From Herbinix sp. (GTDB lineage Bacteria; Bacillota; Clostridia; Lachnospirales; Lachnospiraceae): 35,390 nt of DNA. The DNA lies in the NCBI GenBank assembly GCA_029256105.1, contig JAQSYO010000034.1:1-35390 (forward strand), given 5' to 3'. The notes under the pieces were generated by a model. That model was not told the DNA's origin and made no database searches. It was given only the letters and a program-made list of their open reading frames with translations. Both the position numbers and the translations under genes were made by a program. Positions 8,207 through 16,219 of this stretch are shown one piece after another; positions within the stretch are counted from its first letter, which is position 1, and each line of letters opens with the position of its first letter.

Positions 8207-8290
8207 AAGGCTGTAACAGGATTATAGTCTGCGTTTACCTCAAATCAACTAAGATATTAATACCGCTTTGTATTATCCTGTTACAGCCTT
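8207..8290 (-). repeat. 16-bp inverted repeat between tex and the DUF218 gene
   Basis: AAGGCTGTAACAGGAT at 8207-8222 is perfectly complementary to 8275-8290, with 52 nt between. The loop holds a smaller hairpin (AATAC/GTATT). It begins 19 bp after tex ends. No clear T run follows, so it may be a weak terminator, an RNA-processing or stability structure, or a small mobile palindrome. Confidence 0.7.
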
Positions 8291-8308
8291 ATTGTATGAA
8301 TTCTAACT

Positions 8309-10666
8309 CTAAAGTTTCATTGTTAATTGAATTCTTTTCTTAGCAAGGTCTACCGTAAGCACTTTAACTTCTACGATATCTCCTACACTAACGACATCTA
8401 GTGGATGCTTTACGAATTTCTTATCCGATAATTGAGAAATGTGTACCAATCCATCTTGATGTACACCGATATCGACAAATGCTCCAAAATCGATAACATT
8501 ACGTACCGTTCCCTTTAATATCATACCTTCCGTTAAATCCTTCATCTCCAATACATCGGTACGTAGAATCGGCTTTGGCATCTCGTCACGAGGATCTCTA
8601 CCTGGTTTCTCAAGCTCCTTGATAATATCGGTCAATGTAATCTCGCCGATTCCAAGCTCCTCTGCCGTCTTCTGCTTATCCCTAATCTTCTTACCAATTG
8701 CTGATATATCCTCAGGTTGGCTTGTACCCCGTAATTCTGCAGAGCTACTTGCTTTCACCTGATTATCCTGGGTCGGGATTCCACTGCTGCCAACTGCTGC
8801 CGCTAATGCTTTACCAAAAGCAGTATCCTGCGCTTTTACTGTAATGTTCTGATTTTTCTTCTCAGGCTTAAACTCTGCTTTTTTCACAGGTTCTACACCT
8901 TTTTGTTTCAGTGCATTTGACTGAATGTCCTTAACATCTTCCAGTGTCAATCCCAGTTTAACTAAAAGAGCCTTTGTTGCCTCATAAGATTCAGGATGTA
9001 CTCCGGTTGCGTCTAATGGGTTGCTTCCACCTTGAATTCTCATAAATCCCGCGCATTGCTCGAAAGCCTTCGGTCCTAACTTTGCAACCTTTAACAACTC
9101 GTTACGGCTATGAAATCTGCCATTTGCTTCGCGGTATGCTACAATATTTTTCGCAATTACCTTACTAATACCAGCAATATGCTCCAATAGTGATACGGAA
9201 GCGGTATTTAAATCTACCCCTACTTTGTTCACGCAGCCTTCCACTACTCCGGAGAGAGCTTCGCTTAATTTTTTCTGATTCATATCATGCTGGTATTGTC
9301 CGACACCGATGGATTGCGGATCAATCTTAACTAACTCTGCCAAAGGATCTTGTAATCTTCGTGCAATGGAAGCTGCACTTCTTTGACCAACATCATAGTT
9401 CGGGAATTCCTCGGTAGCCAGTTTACTAGCGGAATATACGGAGGCTCCGGCTTCATTTACGATGACATAACGAACCGGTTTATTTAATTCCTTAAGCATG
9501 TCCACAATAATCATCTCAGATTCTCTGGATGCTGTGCCGTTTCCAACGGAAATGAGCGTAATATTGTATTTATCAATCAATCTCTTAACTATCTGTTTTG
9601 CTTCTTCCACTTTATTTTGAGGAGCGGTCGGATAAATTACTACCGTATCCAAAACCTTACCCGTACTGTCTACGACTGCAAGCTTACAGCCGGTACGAAA
9701 TGCCGGATCCCAACCCAAAACTACCTGACCAGCAATGGGAGGCTGCATAAGAAGCTGTACTAAATTCTTACCAAACACCTTAATAGCACCATCCTCAGCC
9801 TTTTCAGTCAGATCACTTCTGATTTCTCGCTCAATTGCAGGAGCAATTAATCTTTTATAACAGTCCTCAATGGTAGAGCGAAGAATTTCATTGGTAAATT
9901 CATTATCCTTTAGAATGACCTTCTTCTCAAGATATCGAAGAATACGTTCCTCCGGTGCTACAATCTTAATTGTAAGAATTTTCTCACTCTCTCCACGGTT
10001 AATTGCTAATATTCTATGTCCGGCTAATTTCTCCAGACTTTCTTCAAAGTTATAATACATCTCGTAAACCGTTTCCTGCTTTGCATCTTTAGCAGCTGAA
10101 TTAAGTTTTCCTTCCTTCATGGTCACATCACGGATATAAATGCGATGCTCTGCTTCATCGGAAATATCTTCTGCAATAATATCCATCGCGCCTGCGATTG
10201 CTTCCTCGACGGTGCGGACTTCTTTTTCCTCCGATAAATACTCCTGCGCTACCTTAGATACCGGTTCCTTGATTTCTTGTGCAGTAATAATTGCGGCCAA
10301 GCCATCCAAACCTTTTTCCTTCGCTATGGTTGCTCTGGTTCTTCTCTTTGGACGGTAAGGACGATATAAGTCCTCTACGACAACCAAGGTAGTAGCTGCT
10401 AAAATTTGCACCTTTAACTCCTCCGTCATCTTGCCTTGTTCCTCTATACTGTTAAGTACCTGTGTCTTTTTTTCCTCCAGGTTTCTTAAATATAATAATC
10501 TCTCATGTAAATTTCTTAACTGCTCATCATCCAGAGATCCCGTTACTTCTTTTCGGTATCTGGCAATAAAGGGAATGGTATTACCCTCATCAATCAATTT
10601 AACGGTTGCTTCTACTTGATCTAATCGAATACCTAATTCGTCTTTTATCTGTTTTAAAATATCCAT
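8309..10666 (-). CDS. tex: Tex-family S1 RNA-binding transcription accessory protein
   Basis: Tex proteins are cytoplasmic nucleic-acid-binding factors related to eukaryotic Spt6. The 785-residue protein shows the N-terminal Tex helices with IPFIARYRKEVTG, a YqgF/RNase H-like domain (VVLGWDPAFRTGCKLAVVD), helix-hairpin-helix repeats (LLEHIAGISKVIAKNIVAYR), and a C-terminal S1 domain (MILKGTVRNVIDFGAFVDIG). A linker of about 100 residues rich in Lys, Gln and Ser (about 595-690) precedes the S1 domain and is longer than in E. coli Tex, which explains the slightly larger size. I chose the ATG of MDILKQI, which has AGGAG 7-8 nt upstream; an ATG 27 nt earlier has no binding site. Confidence 0.94.
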   Translation of the reverse strand: MDILKQIKDELGIRLDQVEATVKLIDEGNTIPFIARYRKEVTGSLDDEQLRNLHERLLYLRNLEEKKTQVLNSIEEQGKMTEELKVQILAATTLVVVEDLYRPYRPKRRTRATIAKEKGLDGLAAIITAQEIKEPVSKVAQEYLSEEKEVRTVEEAIAGAMDIIAEDISDEAEHRIYIRDVTMKEGKLNSAAKDAKQETVYEMYYNFEESLEKLAGHRILAINRGESEKILTIKIVAPEERILRYLEKKVILKDNEFTNEILRSTIEDCYKRLIAPAIEREIRSDLTEKAEDGAIKVFGKNLVQLLMQPPIAGQVVLGWDPAFRTGCKLAVVDSTGKVLDTVVIYPTAPQNKVEEAKQIVKRLIDKYNITLISVGNGTASRESEMIIVDMLKELNKPVRYVIVNEAGASVYSASKLATEEFPNYDVGQRSAASIARRLQDPLAELVKIDPQSIGVGQYQHDMNQKKLSEALSGVVEGCVNKVGVDLNTASVSLLEHIAGISKVIAKNIVAYREANGRFHSRNELLKVAKLGPKAFEQCAGFMRIQGGSNPLDATGVHPESYEATKALLVKLGLTLEDVKDIQSNALKQKGVEPVKKAEFKPEKKNQNITVKAQDTAFGKALAAAVGSSGIPTQDNQVKASSSAELRGTSQPEDISAIGKKIRDKQKTAEELGIGEITLTDIIKELEKPGRDPRDEMPKPILRTDVLEMKDLTEGMILKGTVRNVIDFGAFVDIGVHQDGLVHISQLSDKKFVKHPLDVVSVGDIVEVKVLTVDLAKKRIQLTMKL

Positions 10667-10704
10667 GTTTTTGCTCCTTAAATCATTTTTCATTCCAACA
10701 AAAT

Positions 10705-10712
10705 ATTATAAC
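10705..10712 (-). promoter_or_regulatory. Possible extended -10 element upstream of tex
   Basis: The minus strand reads TGTTATAAT about 40 bp before the chosen tex start, an extended -10 match. No good -35 lies at 16-18 bp, so this is tentative. Confidence 0.45.
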
Positions 10713-10807
10713 AAACCCATTTCGTAATTAACCCAAGAATCTAATATATATTCTTAGTAAATTTAATTCCTATTCACCTTTGGATTTGTCTTCTGCAAAT
10801 CCATTCA

Positions 10808-11079
10808 CATTATATCATGAACAAATAGCATGTCCATGATCTTGTTACTCCAATCGGAATCTGCAAGCAAGCTTACAATTCCTCATTCCGCTTACATTAT
10901 ATCATGAACAAATAGCATGTTCATGGTCTTGTTACTCCAATCGGAATCTGCAAGTAAGCTTGCAATTCCTCATTCCGCTTTCATTATATCATGAACAAAT
11001 AGCATGTCCATGATCTTGTTACTCCAATCGGAATCTGCAAGCAAGCTTACAATTCCTCATTCCGCTTTCATTATATCAT
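10808..11079. repeat. Three tandem copies of an 87-bp structured repeat
   Basis: Copies run 10808-10894, 10895-10981 and 10982-11068, then an 11-bp partial copy. Copies 1 and 3 differ only at the last base; copy 2 has five or so changes. Each unit holds two palindromic parts: ATCATGAACA...CATGAT near its start, and GAATCTGCAAG...CTTGCAATTC inside an outer CGGAAT/ATTCCG pair. Copy 2 changes improve pairing (GCAAG with CTTGC). A degenerate relative with the hairpin TGGATTTG/CAAATCCA precedes copy 1 at about 10781-10803. The array fills most of the gap between tex and the divergent HExxH gene. No protein-coding frame is evident. Confidence 0.93.
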
Positions 11080-11126
11080 ACCATTCGTGTATTCGAAAAG
11101 CAACTTCATTTGCTTAATTGGTCCTA

Positions 11127-11155
11127 TTGACCGCTATTGTAGGATGTATTATAAT
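11127..11155 (+). promoter_or_regulatory. Sigma-A-type promoter of the HExxH protein gene
   Basis: TTGACC (11127-11132) and TATAAT (11150-11155) are 17 bp apart. The predicted transcript starts about 40 bp before the ATG at 11205, directly after the 87-bp array. Confidence 0.75.
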
Positions 11156-11204
11156 TAGGCTATCGTAATTATTGGATGAGTAATTGTCTGAAAGGAAGCC
11201 TCCT

Positions 11205-11705
11205 ATGATCAGTCCCGTCGGCTATACAAATTATGCAATTCCATATGCGGGTGTTACTGCAGTTGGAACTGCAGCCACTGCTATTAATAAAGTAAGCGGC
11301 GTTACTCCTATTGGCCCGAAAGATACCCTAATCGTTGGTAAGGCAAGAAGCTCGGAGTGTCAGACCTGTAAAGAACGAAAATATGTGGATCAATCCAATG
11401 AAGGTGATGTTTCCTTCAAAACTCCTTCCCATATCTCCCCCGAATCATCTTTTGCTGCTGTTTCATCCCATGAGCAGGAACATGTATCGAATGCCATCAG
11501 TGAAGGAAGCAAAGCAGGAAATCAGTTACTTTCCTCCTCCGTTACCTTGAAAATGAGTGTTTGTCCTGAGTGTGGAACAGCGTATGTAGCTGGTGGAGAA
11601 ACTCGGACTACGATTCAATATAACACAGCTAATCCATATGAAAATTCTAGAAAATCAGCTGAAGGTAGTTTATTAAAGGGTATTAATTTTGATGCAGTAG
11701 CATAA
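11205..11705 (+). CDS. Small putative zinc metalloprotease, SprA-related
   Basis: The 166-residue protein has HEQEH (residues 89-93), an HExxH zinc-protease motif. Before it come C52-x2-C55 in ECQTCKERKY and a DVSFKTPSHISPE segment; after it comes C120-x2-C123 in VCPECGTAY. The order C-x2-C-x3-RKY, then SF-x-TP-x-HI, then HE-x2-HV matches my memory of the SprA-related / putative metalloprotease family (PF12118). I see no signal peptide; the N-terminus is hydrophobic and small-residue rich. It uses the ATG after AAAGGA, since a TTG 21 nt upstream has no binding site. It stands alone on the plus strand with its own promoter and terminator. The substrate is unknown. Confidence 0.85.
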   Translation: MISPVGYTNYAIPYAGVTAVGTAATAINKVSGVTPIGPKDTLIVGKARSSECQTCKERKYVDQSNEGDVSFKTPSHISPESSFAAVSSHEQEHVSNAISEGSKAGNQLLSSSVTLKMSVCPECGTAYVAGGETRTTIQYNTANPYENSRKSAEGSLLKGINFDAVA

Positions 11706-11730
11706 ACCAATTCACCTACATCCTTAAAAT

Positions 11731-11781
11731 ATAAGCATTCAAAAAGGGAAGCAGTATTTGCTTCCCTTTTTGAATGCTTAT
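11731..11781. terminator. Bidirectional terminator between the HExxH gene and lysC
   Basis: A 23-bp perfect stem (ATAAGCATTCAAAAAGGGAA plus GCA, with its complement) surrounds a 5-nt loop. The inner GGGAAGCA/TGCTTCCC stem is followed by TTTTT on either strand, so it can end both convergent units. Confidence 0.93.
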
Positions 11782-11851
11782 ATTCTGTTTGGATACAATG
11801 TGTTTCTTATTTTATTTACTATACTAGTTAATAAATAACCGTATTTTCTTT

Positions 11852-12334
11852 TTAAATCTGCGATAATAAGAATTTCTCATGTACTGCATTCATTGCCTTC
11901 TCTACATGAACCTCATCAATCAGAACCGTTACTCTAATTTCAGAAGTAGAAATCATCTTTATATTTACACCAACATCATATAATGCTTCAAACATCTTTG
12001 CAGCAACACCTGAGTTGGACATCATCCCTGCACCAACGATGGAGACCTTAGCTACTTCCCTCTCAACATCAATTTTCTGGCACTTTAAACTGCCTTCAGA
12101 ATGTCTCTCTAAAATAGCAACTGCTTCGTCTAAATCATCTTCCTTAACGGTAAAGCTGATATCTTTGGTACCGTCTCTGCCTACGGACTGAAGAATAATA
12201 TCGACGTTAACATCATGTTTTGCCAAATGATTAAATAATTTAAAAGCCACTCCTGGCTGATCCTCTAATCCAATTACTGCGATGCGGGCTGTATTCTTAT
12301 CACAAGCCACACCACTAACTAGCATTTTCTCCAT
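11852..12334 (-). CDS. lysC: Probable LysC beta subunit from an internal in-frame start
   Basis: Codon 245 of lysC is ATG (MEKMLVSG) and is preceded by a perfect AAGGAGG at 8 nt (12343-12349). The product would be 160 residues, just the two ACT domains. B. subtilis LysC is known to make such a beta subunit (about 163 aa) from an internal start at a similar place. The binding site falls in the linker between kinase and regulatory domains, which fits. Actual use of this start is inferred. Confidence 0.7.
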   Translation of the reverse strand: MEKMLVSGVACDKNTARIAVIGLEDQPGVAFKLFNHLAKHDVNVDIILQSVGRDGTKDISFTVKEDDLDEAVAILERHSEGSLKCQKIDVEREVAKVSIVGAGMMSNSGVAAKMFEALYDVGVNIKMISTSEIRVTVLIDEVHVEKAMNAVHEKFLLSQI

Positions 12335-13066
12335 TTTAACTTCCTCCTTAACCACGGTACCTTCTGTTTTATTCAAACTGGAACGAACAACTAATTGTAC
12401 TCCATATTTTTTAGCCATTTCTACGGAACGATTATGCAACACACCTGCACCTAGGGATGCAAGTTCCAGCATCTCATCGTAGGTGATTTCTTCAAGTTTT
12501 CTAGCAGCTTTTACAAGTCTTGGGTCAGCGGTAAAAACTCCATCAACGTCGGTATAAATCTCACATGCATCTGCATGAAGCGCCGCAGCCAGTGCAACTG
12601 CCGTTGTATCAGATCCACCTCTTCCAAGCGTTGTGTAATCGTCAAATTTGTTCACGCCTTGGAATCCGGTAACAATTACGATGCGTTTATTTTGTAGCTC
12701 ATTTTTAATTCTTTCCGTATCAATTCTCTTCAGTCTCGCATTTCCATAGGTGGAAGTTGTATGCATTGCCACCTGGTATGCGTTCAGGGAAACTGCCGGA
12801 ACTCCCAAAAAGTCCAAAGCCATCGCCATCAATGAAACCGATATCTGCTCTCCTGTTGTAAGTAGCATATCAATTTCTCTTTTGGATGCGTTCGGGTTAA
12901 TCTCCCTTGCTTGAGCCAGCAATATATCTGTTTGCTTGCCCATTGCTGACAGAACTACAACTACTTCGTTGCCATTTTTGTAGTCCTCGATACATCTTTT
13001 AGCAACATTAAAAATTCTTTCCTTGTCGGCAACGGATGTGCCACCGAATTTCTTTACTATTAACAT
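11852..13066 (-). CDS. lysC: Aspartokinase (lysine-sensitive class II type, LysC-like)
   Basis: Aspartokinase phosphorylates L-aspartate, the first step to lysine, threonine and methionine. The 404-residue protein has KFGGTSVAD (6-14) and the GRGGSDTTAVALA nucleotide/substrate loop (148-160) of the amino acid kinase fold. Two ACT domains (about 260-330 and 340-400) follow, the second containing VSIVGAGMMSNSGVAAKMF. Length matches B. subtilis LysC. GGAGG lies 5 nt before the ATG. It ends the ACT-hom-apgM-lysC group. An internal start with a strong binding site at 12334 suggests a separate beta subunit, as known in B. subtilis. It has no upstream lysine riboswitch that I can see. Confidence 0.96.
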   Translation of the reverse strand: MLIVKKFGGTSVADKERIFNVAKRCIEDYKNGNEVVVVLSAMGKQTDILLAQAREINPNASKREIDMLLTTGEQISVSLMAMALDFLGVPAVSLNAYQVAMHTTSTYGNARLKRIDTERIKNELQNKRIVIVTGFQGVNKFDDYTTLGRGGSDTTAVALAAALHADACEIYTDVDGVFTADPRLVKAARKLEEITYDEMLELASLGAGVLHNRSVEMAKKYGVQLVVRSSLNKTEGTVVKEEVKMEKMLVSGVACDKNTARIAVIGLEDQPGVAFKLFNHLAKHDVNVDIILQSVGRDGTKDISFTVKEDDLDEAVAILERHSEGSLKCQKIDVEREVAKVSIVGAGMMSNSGVAAKMFEALYDVGVNIKMISTSEIRVTVLIDEVHVEKAMNAVHEKFLLSQI

Positions 13067-13154
13067 AGCTGCCTCCTACTCACTAAGTTTTTACACACAG
13101 TTATACTGCGATTGTATCTAGGCTTAACTCTTATGTGTCGTTAAGCTGTTCTAC

Positions 13155-14357
13155 TTATCTTGCAATCAACTTACTAATAACAGTATATCCTTCCAATACT
13201 ACATTGCCACTCAATTTTGCTTCTGCTTCATTATATAGCCATTCATTATTTTGTTCTGCAGTACTATCATAAAGAAGATAAGGAACCGGATCACTTGTAT
13301 GGGTTCTACAACGAATTGGTGTTGGATGATCTGGCATTACTAACATTCTGTAGTCCATACCTGATCTCTTCATTTCCTCCATAACCACCTTAATTACTCT
13401 TTGATCCAAATATTCAATAGATTTCACTTTATTCACTACATTACCCTGATGACCCATTTCATCTGGCGCTTCTACATGAATATAGACAAAATCACAGTCC
13501 TCTTCCAGTAGCACCTTAACAGCTGCCATGGCTTTTCCCTCATAATTGGTGTGAAGCGTTCCATCTGCTCCAGGCACTTCAATCACCTTCATCCCGGCTC
13601 CTACTGCTATCCCTTTCAGTAGATCAACCGCAGAGATCATTGCTCCTTTAATGTGGTTCTTTTCCTCAAACGAGGTAAGAGCCGGTTTTGTCCCTGCCCC
13701 CCAGAACCATAAGGAATTTGCTTTATTTAAGCCTTTTGCCTTCCTTGCTTGATTAATCGGATGATTGTTTAATATGTTATAACTTTTTTCCATCATCTCT
13801 TTAAAAGCCGTTTCTTTCGGTAAATATTGTCCAATAACCTTACCTAAGATGTCATGGGGTTGACATAAGTCTATAACTTCACCCTGATCCCAAATTGTCA
13901 GGTGACGATAGCTAGTTCCTACATAAAACTTAAAGATATCATTTTCCAATTCTTTTTTCACGGCATCAATTAGGATGGCAGCATCCTCAGTCGATATCTC
14001 CCCTGAGCTGTGGTCTAGGATGATCTGCTCCTCATACGGCTTCTCATCCTCCGTTAATGTAACGATATTACATCGAATTGCTATGTCCGTCGGCTTCATA
14101 TCAACACCGATACTAAGTGCTTCTAATGGGGAACGTCCAGAATAATATACTTTCGGGTTATAACCCAGTACTGCCAGATTTGCGGTATCACTACCTGGTT
14201 TCATCCCCTCTGGTATCGTATATGCGATACCCAATTCAGACATCCTTGCAAGCATGTCCATCTGGGGAGTATACGCTGCCATCAAAGGTGTTCTATTCTC
14301 CAGTACAGCCAAGGGTTCATCGGCCATGCCGTCTCCAAGAACAACAATGTACTTCAT
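13155..14357 (-). CDS. ApgM-like phosphomutase, proposed homoserine kinase
   Basis: The protein (400 aa) belongs to the archaeal-type cofactor-independent phosphoglycerate mutase family of the alkaline phosphatase superfamily. Metal-site motifs are VVLGDGMAD (5-13), the catalytic Ser in GSDTANLAVLGYNP, HVEAPDEMGHQG and MPDHPTPI. Within this family a bacterial branch (TIGR02535) is proposed to act as homoserine kinase because it clusters with threonine genes. Here it lies directly between hom and lysC, and no thrB of the GHMP type is seen in the window, which supports that role over glycolysis. The biochemical role remains an inference from context. A GGA about 10 nt upstream serves the ATG. 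Confidence 0.88.
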   Translation of the reverse strand: MKYIVVLGDGMADEPLAVLENRTPLMAAYTPQMDMLARMSELGIAYTIPEGMKPGSDTANLAVLGYNPKVYYSGRSPLEALSIGVDMKPTDIAIRCNIVTLTEDEKPYEEQIILDHSSGEISTEDAAILIDAVKKELENDIFKFYVGTSYRHLTIWDQGEVIDLCQPHDILGKVIGQYLPKETAFKEMMEKSYNILNNHPINQARKAKGLNKANSLWFWGAGTKPALTSFEEKNHIKGAMISAVDLLKGIAVGAGMKVIEVPGADGTLHTNYEGKAMAAVKVLLEEDCDFVYIHVEAPDEMGHQGNVVNKVKSIEYLDQRVIKVVMEEMKRSGMDYRMLVMPDHPTPIRCRTHTSDPVPYLLYDSTAEQNNEWLYNEAEAKLSGNVVLEGYTVISKLIAR

Positions 14358-14467
14358 ATAATCAAGTCCTTTCTAAAATGCAAGCCTATTGGAAAACTTT
14401 ATTTATGTTATTCATTTCTTATCATGCTTCATAGTTTATTTACAATAGAATAGGAATGCAATTCAAT

Positions 14468-15688
14468 TTAAAATCTTACTCTGATTACACTAAGAATTCC
14501 ATTTAACTTACTCTTAATCTCGTTTAATTCTTGCTCGGCTATACTTGAAGTAATGAAAGCATATTCACCCACAACATCTTCCGTTGTTATTTCCTCTACT
14601 TCCCCGAATAGTTTACTGATTTGTTCCTTTACTGTCAAGCTATTACCCTCAACGCGGATAAAAAAGCGATGTTGAACCTGATTAATATCGGTCAGCTCTA
14701 ATTTCTTACTGCTCCAGATCGTCCATATATTCTTGTTCAAATGCTTTGCTGCATCCACAATATCAGCAACAACCGCACTAGCTGTGGGTAATTTACCTGC
14801 GCCGCTTCCATAAAACATAACGTCACCGATTACATTCCCTCTGACAAAAATTCCGTTAAATACGTCATTAACACTGTATAACGGATGACTAGCCTTAATT
14901 AATACCGGAGCAACCATAGCATAGACATGTTTATCATTTTCCTTGACACTGGAGGCAAAAAGTTTAATTCGTGCTCCCATTGCCTTTGCATATCGAATAT
15001 CGGTATCGGTAATCTTTGTTATTCCTTCTGTATAAATATCTTCAAAATCCACCTGCATGCCAAAGGCAAGGGAGGACAGGATCGCAATTTTTCTACAAGC
15101 GTCATGGCCTTCAATATCAGCTGCCGGATTACGCTCTGCATAACCCATCTTCTGAGCATTTTGGAGTGCCGTATTAAAATCAAGACCGTCTTCGCTCATT
15201 CTAGATAAGATGTAGTTCGTCGTCCCATTTAAAATACCAGTAATTTCAACAATTTCATCAGCAGTCAGTGACTGGTTCAAGGGTCTGATAATTGGAATAC
15301 CTCCGCCAACACTAGCTTCAAATAAGAAATTAAGATTTCTTTCCTTTGCCATGTCCAAAAGCTCAGCACCGTGTGTAGCAACCAACTCTTTGTTCGAAGT
15401 GATTACGCTCTTACCTTTTAATAGTGCTTGCTTAACAAAAGTATAAGCCGGCTCAACTCCACCCATTACCTCAACAACGATCATAACATCAGAATCTTCT
15501 AATATGATATTAATATCATGGACTATCTTTTCCATCATCGGGTCACCAGGAAATTCTTTAAGGTCCAAGATATATTTTATATCAATCTGATCTCCGGCCC
15601 TTTTCTTAATACTTTCACCGTTGGTACTTAAAACCTCTACCACACCGGAACCAATGGTGCCATATCCTAAGATTGCAATATTTATCAT
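14468..15688 (-). CDS. hom: Homoserine dehydrogenase
   Basis: Hom reduces aspartate semialdehyde to homoserine. The 406-residue protein has the Rossmann start LGYGTIGSGVVEVL (7-20), the TSNKELVATHG segment (about 96-106), the GILNGTTNYILSRM substrate region, and the catalytic PAADIEGHDACRKIAIL. A C-terminal ACT-like part follows (about 330-400, RFFIRVEGNSL). GGAGGAGCAGCG precedes the ATG. It lies 90 bp after the ACT protein and 110 bp before the ApgM-like gene. Confidence 0.96.
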   Translation of the reverse strand: MINIAILGYGTIGSGVVEVLSTNGESIKKRAGDQIDIKYILDLKEFPGDPMMEKIVHDINIILEDSDVMIVVEVMGGVEPAYTFVKQALLKGKSVITSNKELVATHGAELLDMAKERNLNFLFEASVGGGIPIIRPLNQSLTADEIVEITGILNGTTNYILSRMSEDGLDFNTALQNAQKMGYAERNPAADIEGHDACRKIAILSSLAFGMQVDFEDIYTEGITKITDTDIRYAKAMGARIKLFASSVKENDKHVYAMVAPVLIKASHPLYSVNDVFNGIFVRGNVIGDVMFYGSGAGKLPTASAVVADIVDAAKHLNKNIWTIWSSKKLELTDINQVQHRFFIRVEGNSLTVKEQISKLFGEVEEITTEDVVGEYAFITSSIAEQELNEIKSKLNGILSVIRVRF

Positions 15689-15778
15689 CGCTGCTCCTCC
15701 AATTCATGCTGTAACATTTCTATTAAAATAGCCTTTCAACATTGCTAAATAATAATCTATACGATGTAATTCATTCAA

Positions 15779-16219
15779 TTATTCTCTTGATACAAGTTTC
15801 ACATAATGAATTCCTTCCATCGCCTCAATTGAATCTATCATAACTGATGTACTGTCCGATTGCGGTAGTATTTCAACACTAAGAGTCAATAAAGCAATTC
15901 CATTTACCGGAATACTTTGGTTAATCGTCAGGATATTAGCTTCACACTTTGCTACTTGGTTAAGCACCTTGGATAGCAGTCCCGGCATATCATCCATCTG
16001 TAGCATAAAGGTTATTGTCTTACCTCTGGTATTTTCGTAGAACGGGAAAATATCATCACGATATTTATAGAAGGAACTTCTACTGATTTCAACAGCATCT
16101 GTCGCTTCCTGAACTGTCATAACTCGTTCTGAATCCAAGAGCCGCTTCGCCTCTACCACCTTTAATAAAACCTCGGGCACAGCCTTCTTCTTTACAATAA
16201 AATATTGATCTCCATTCAT
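15779..16219 (-). CDS. PheB-type ACT domain protein (UPF0735)
   Basis: The 146-residue protein matches the UPF0735/PheB layout: an N-terminal helical, helix-turn-helix-like part (VQEATDAVEISRSSFYKYRD, about 40-60) and a C-terminal ACT domain (MDDMPGLLSKVLNQVAKCEANILTINQ). Such proteins often precede hom and are thought to sense an amino acid, but direct function is unproven. GGAGGTG sits 7 nt before the ATG. It heads the operon ACT-hom-apgM-lysC, so it may be an amino-acid-responsive regulator of that unit. Confidence 0.9.
   Translation of the reverse strand: MNGDQYFIVKKKAVPEVLLKVVEAKRLLDSERVMTVQEATDAVEISRSSFYKYRDDIFPFYENTRGKTITFMLQMDDMPGLLSKVLNQVAKCEANILTINQSIPVNGIALLTLSVEILPQSDSTSVMIDSIEAMEGIHYVKLVSRE

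Noticed and set aside
11852..13154. Lysine riboswitch or T-box ahead of lysC
   Set aside because: The 88-bp gap before lysC is too short and shows none of the conserved elements.
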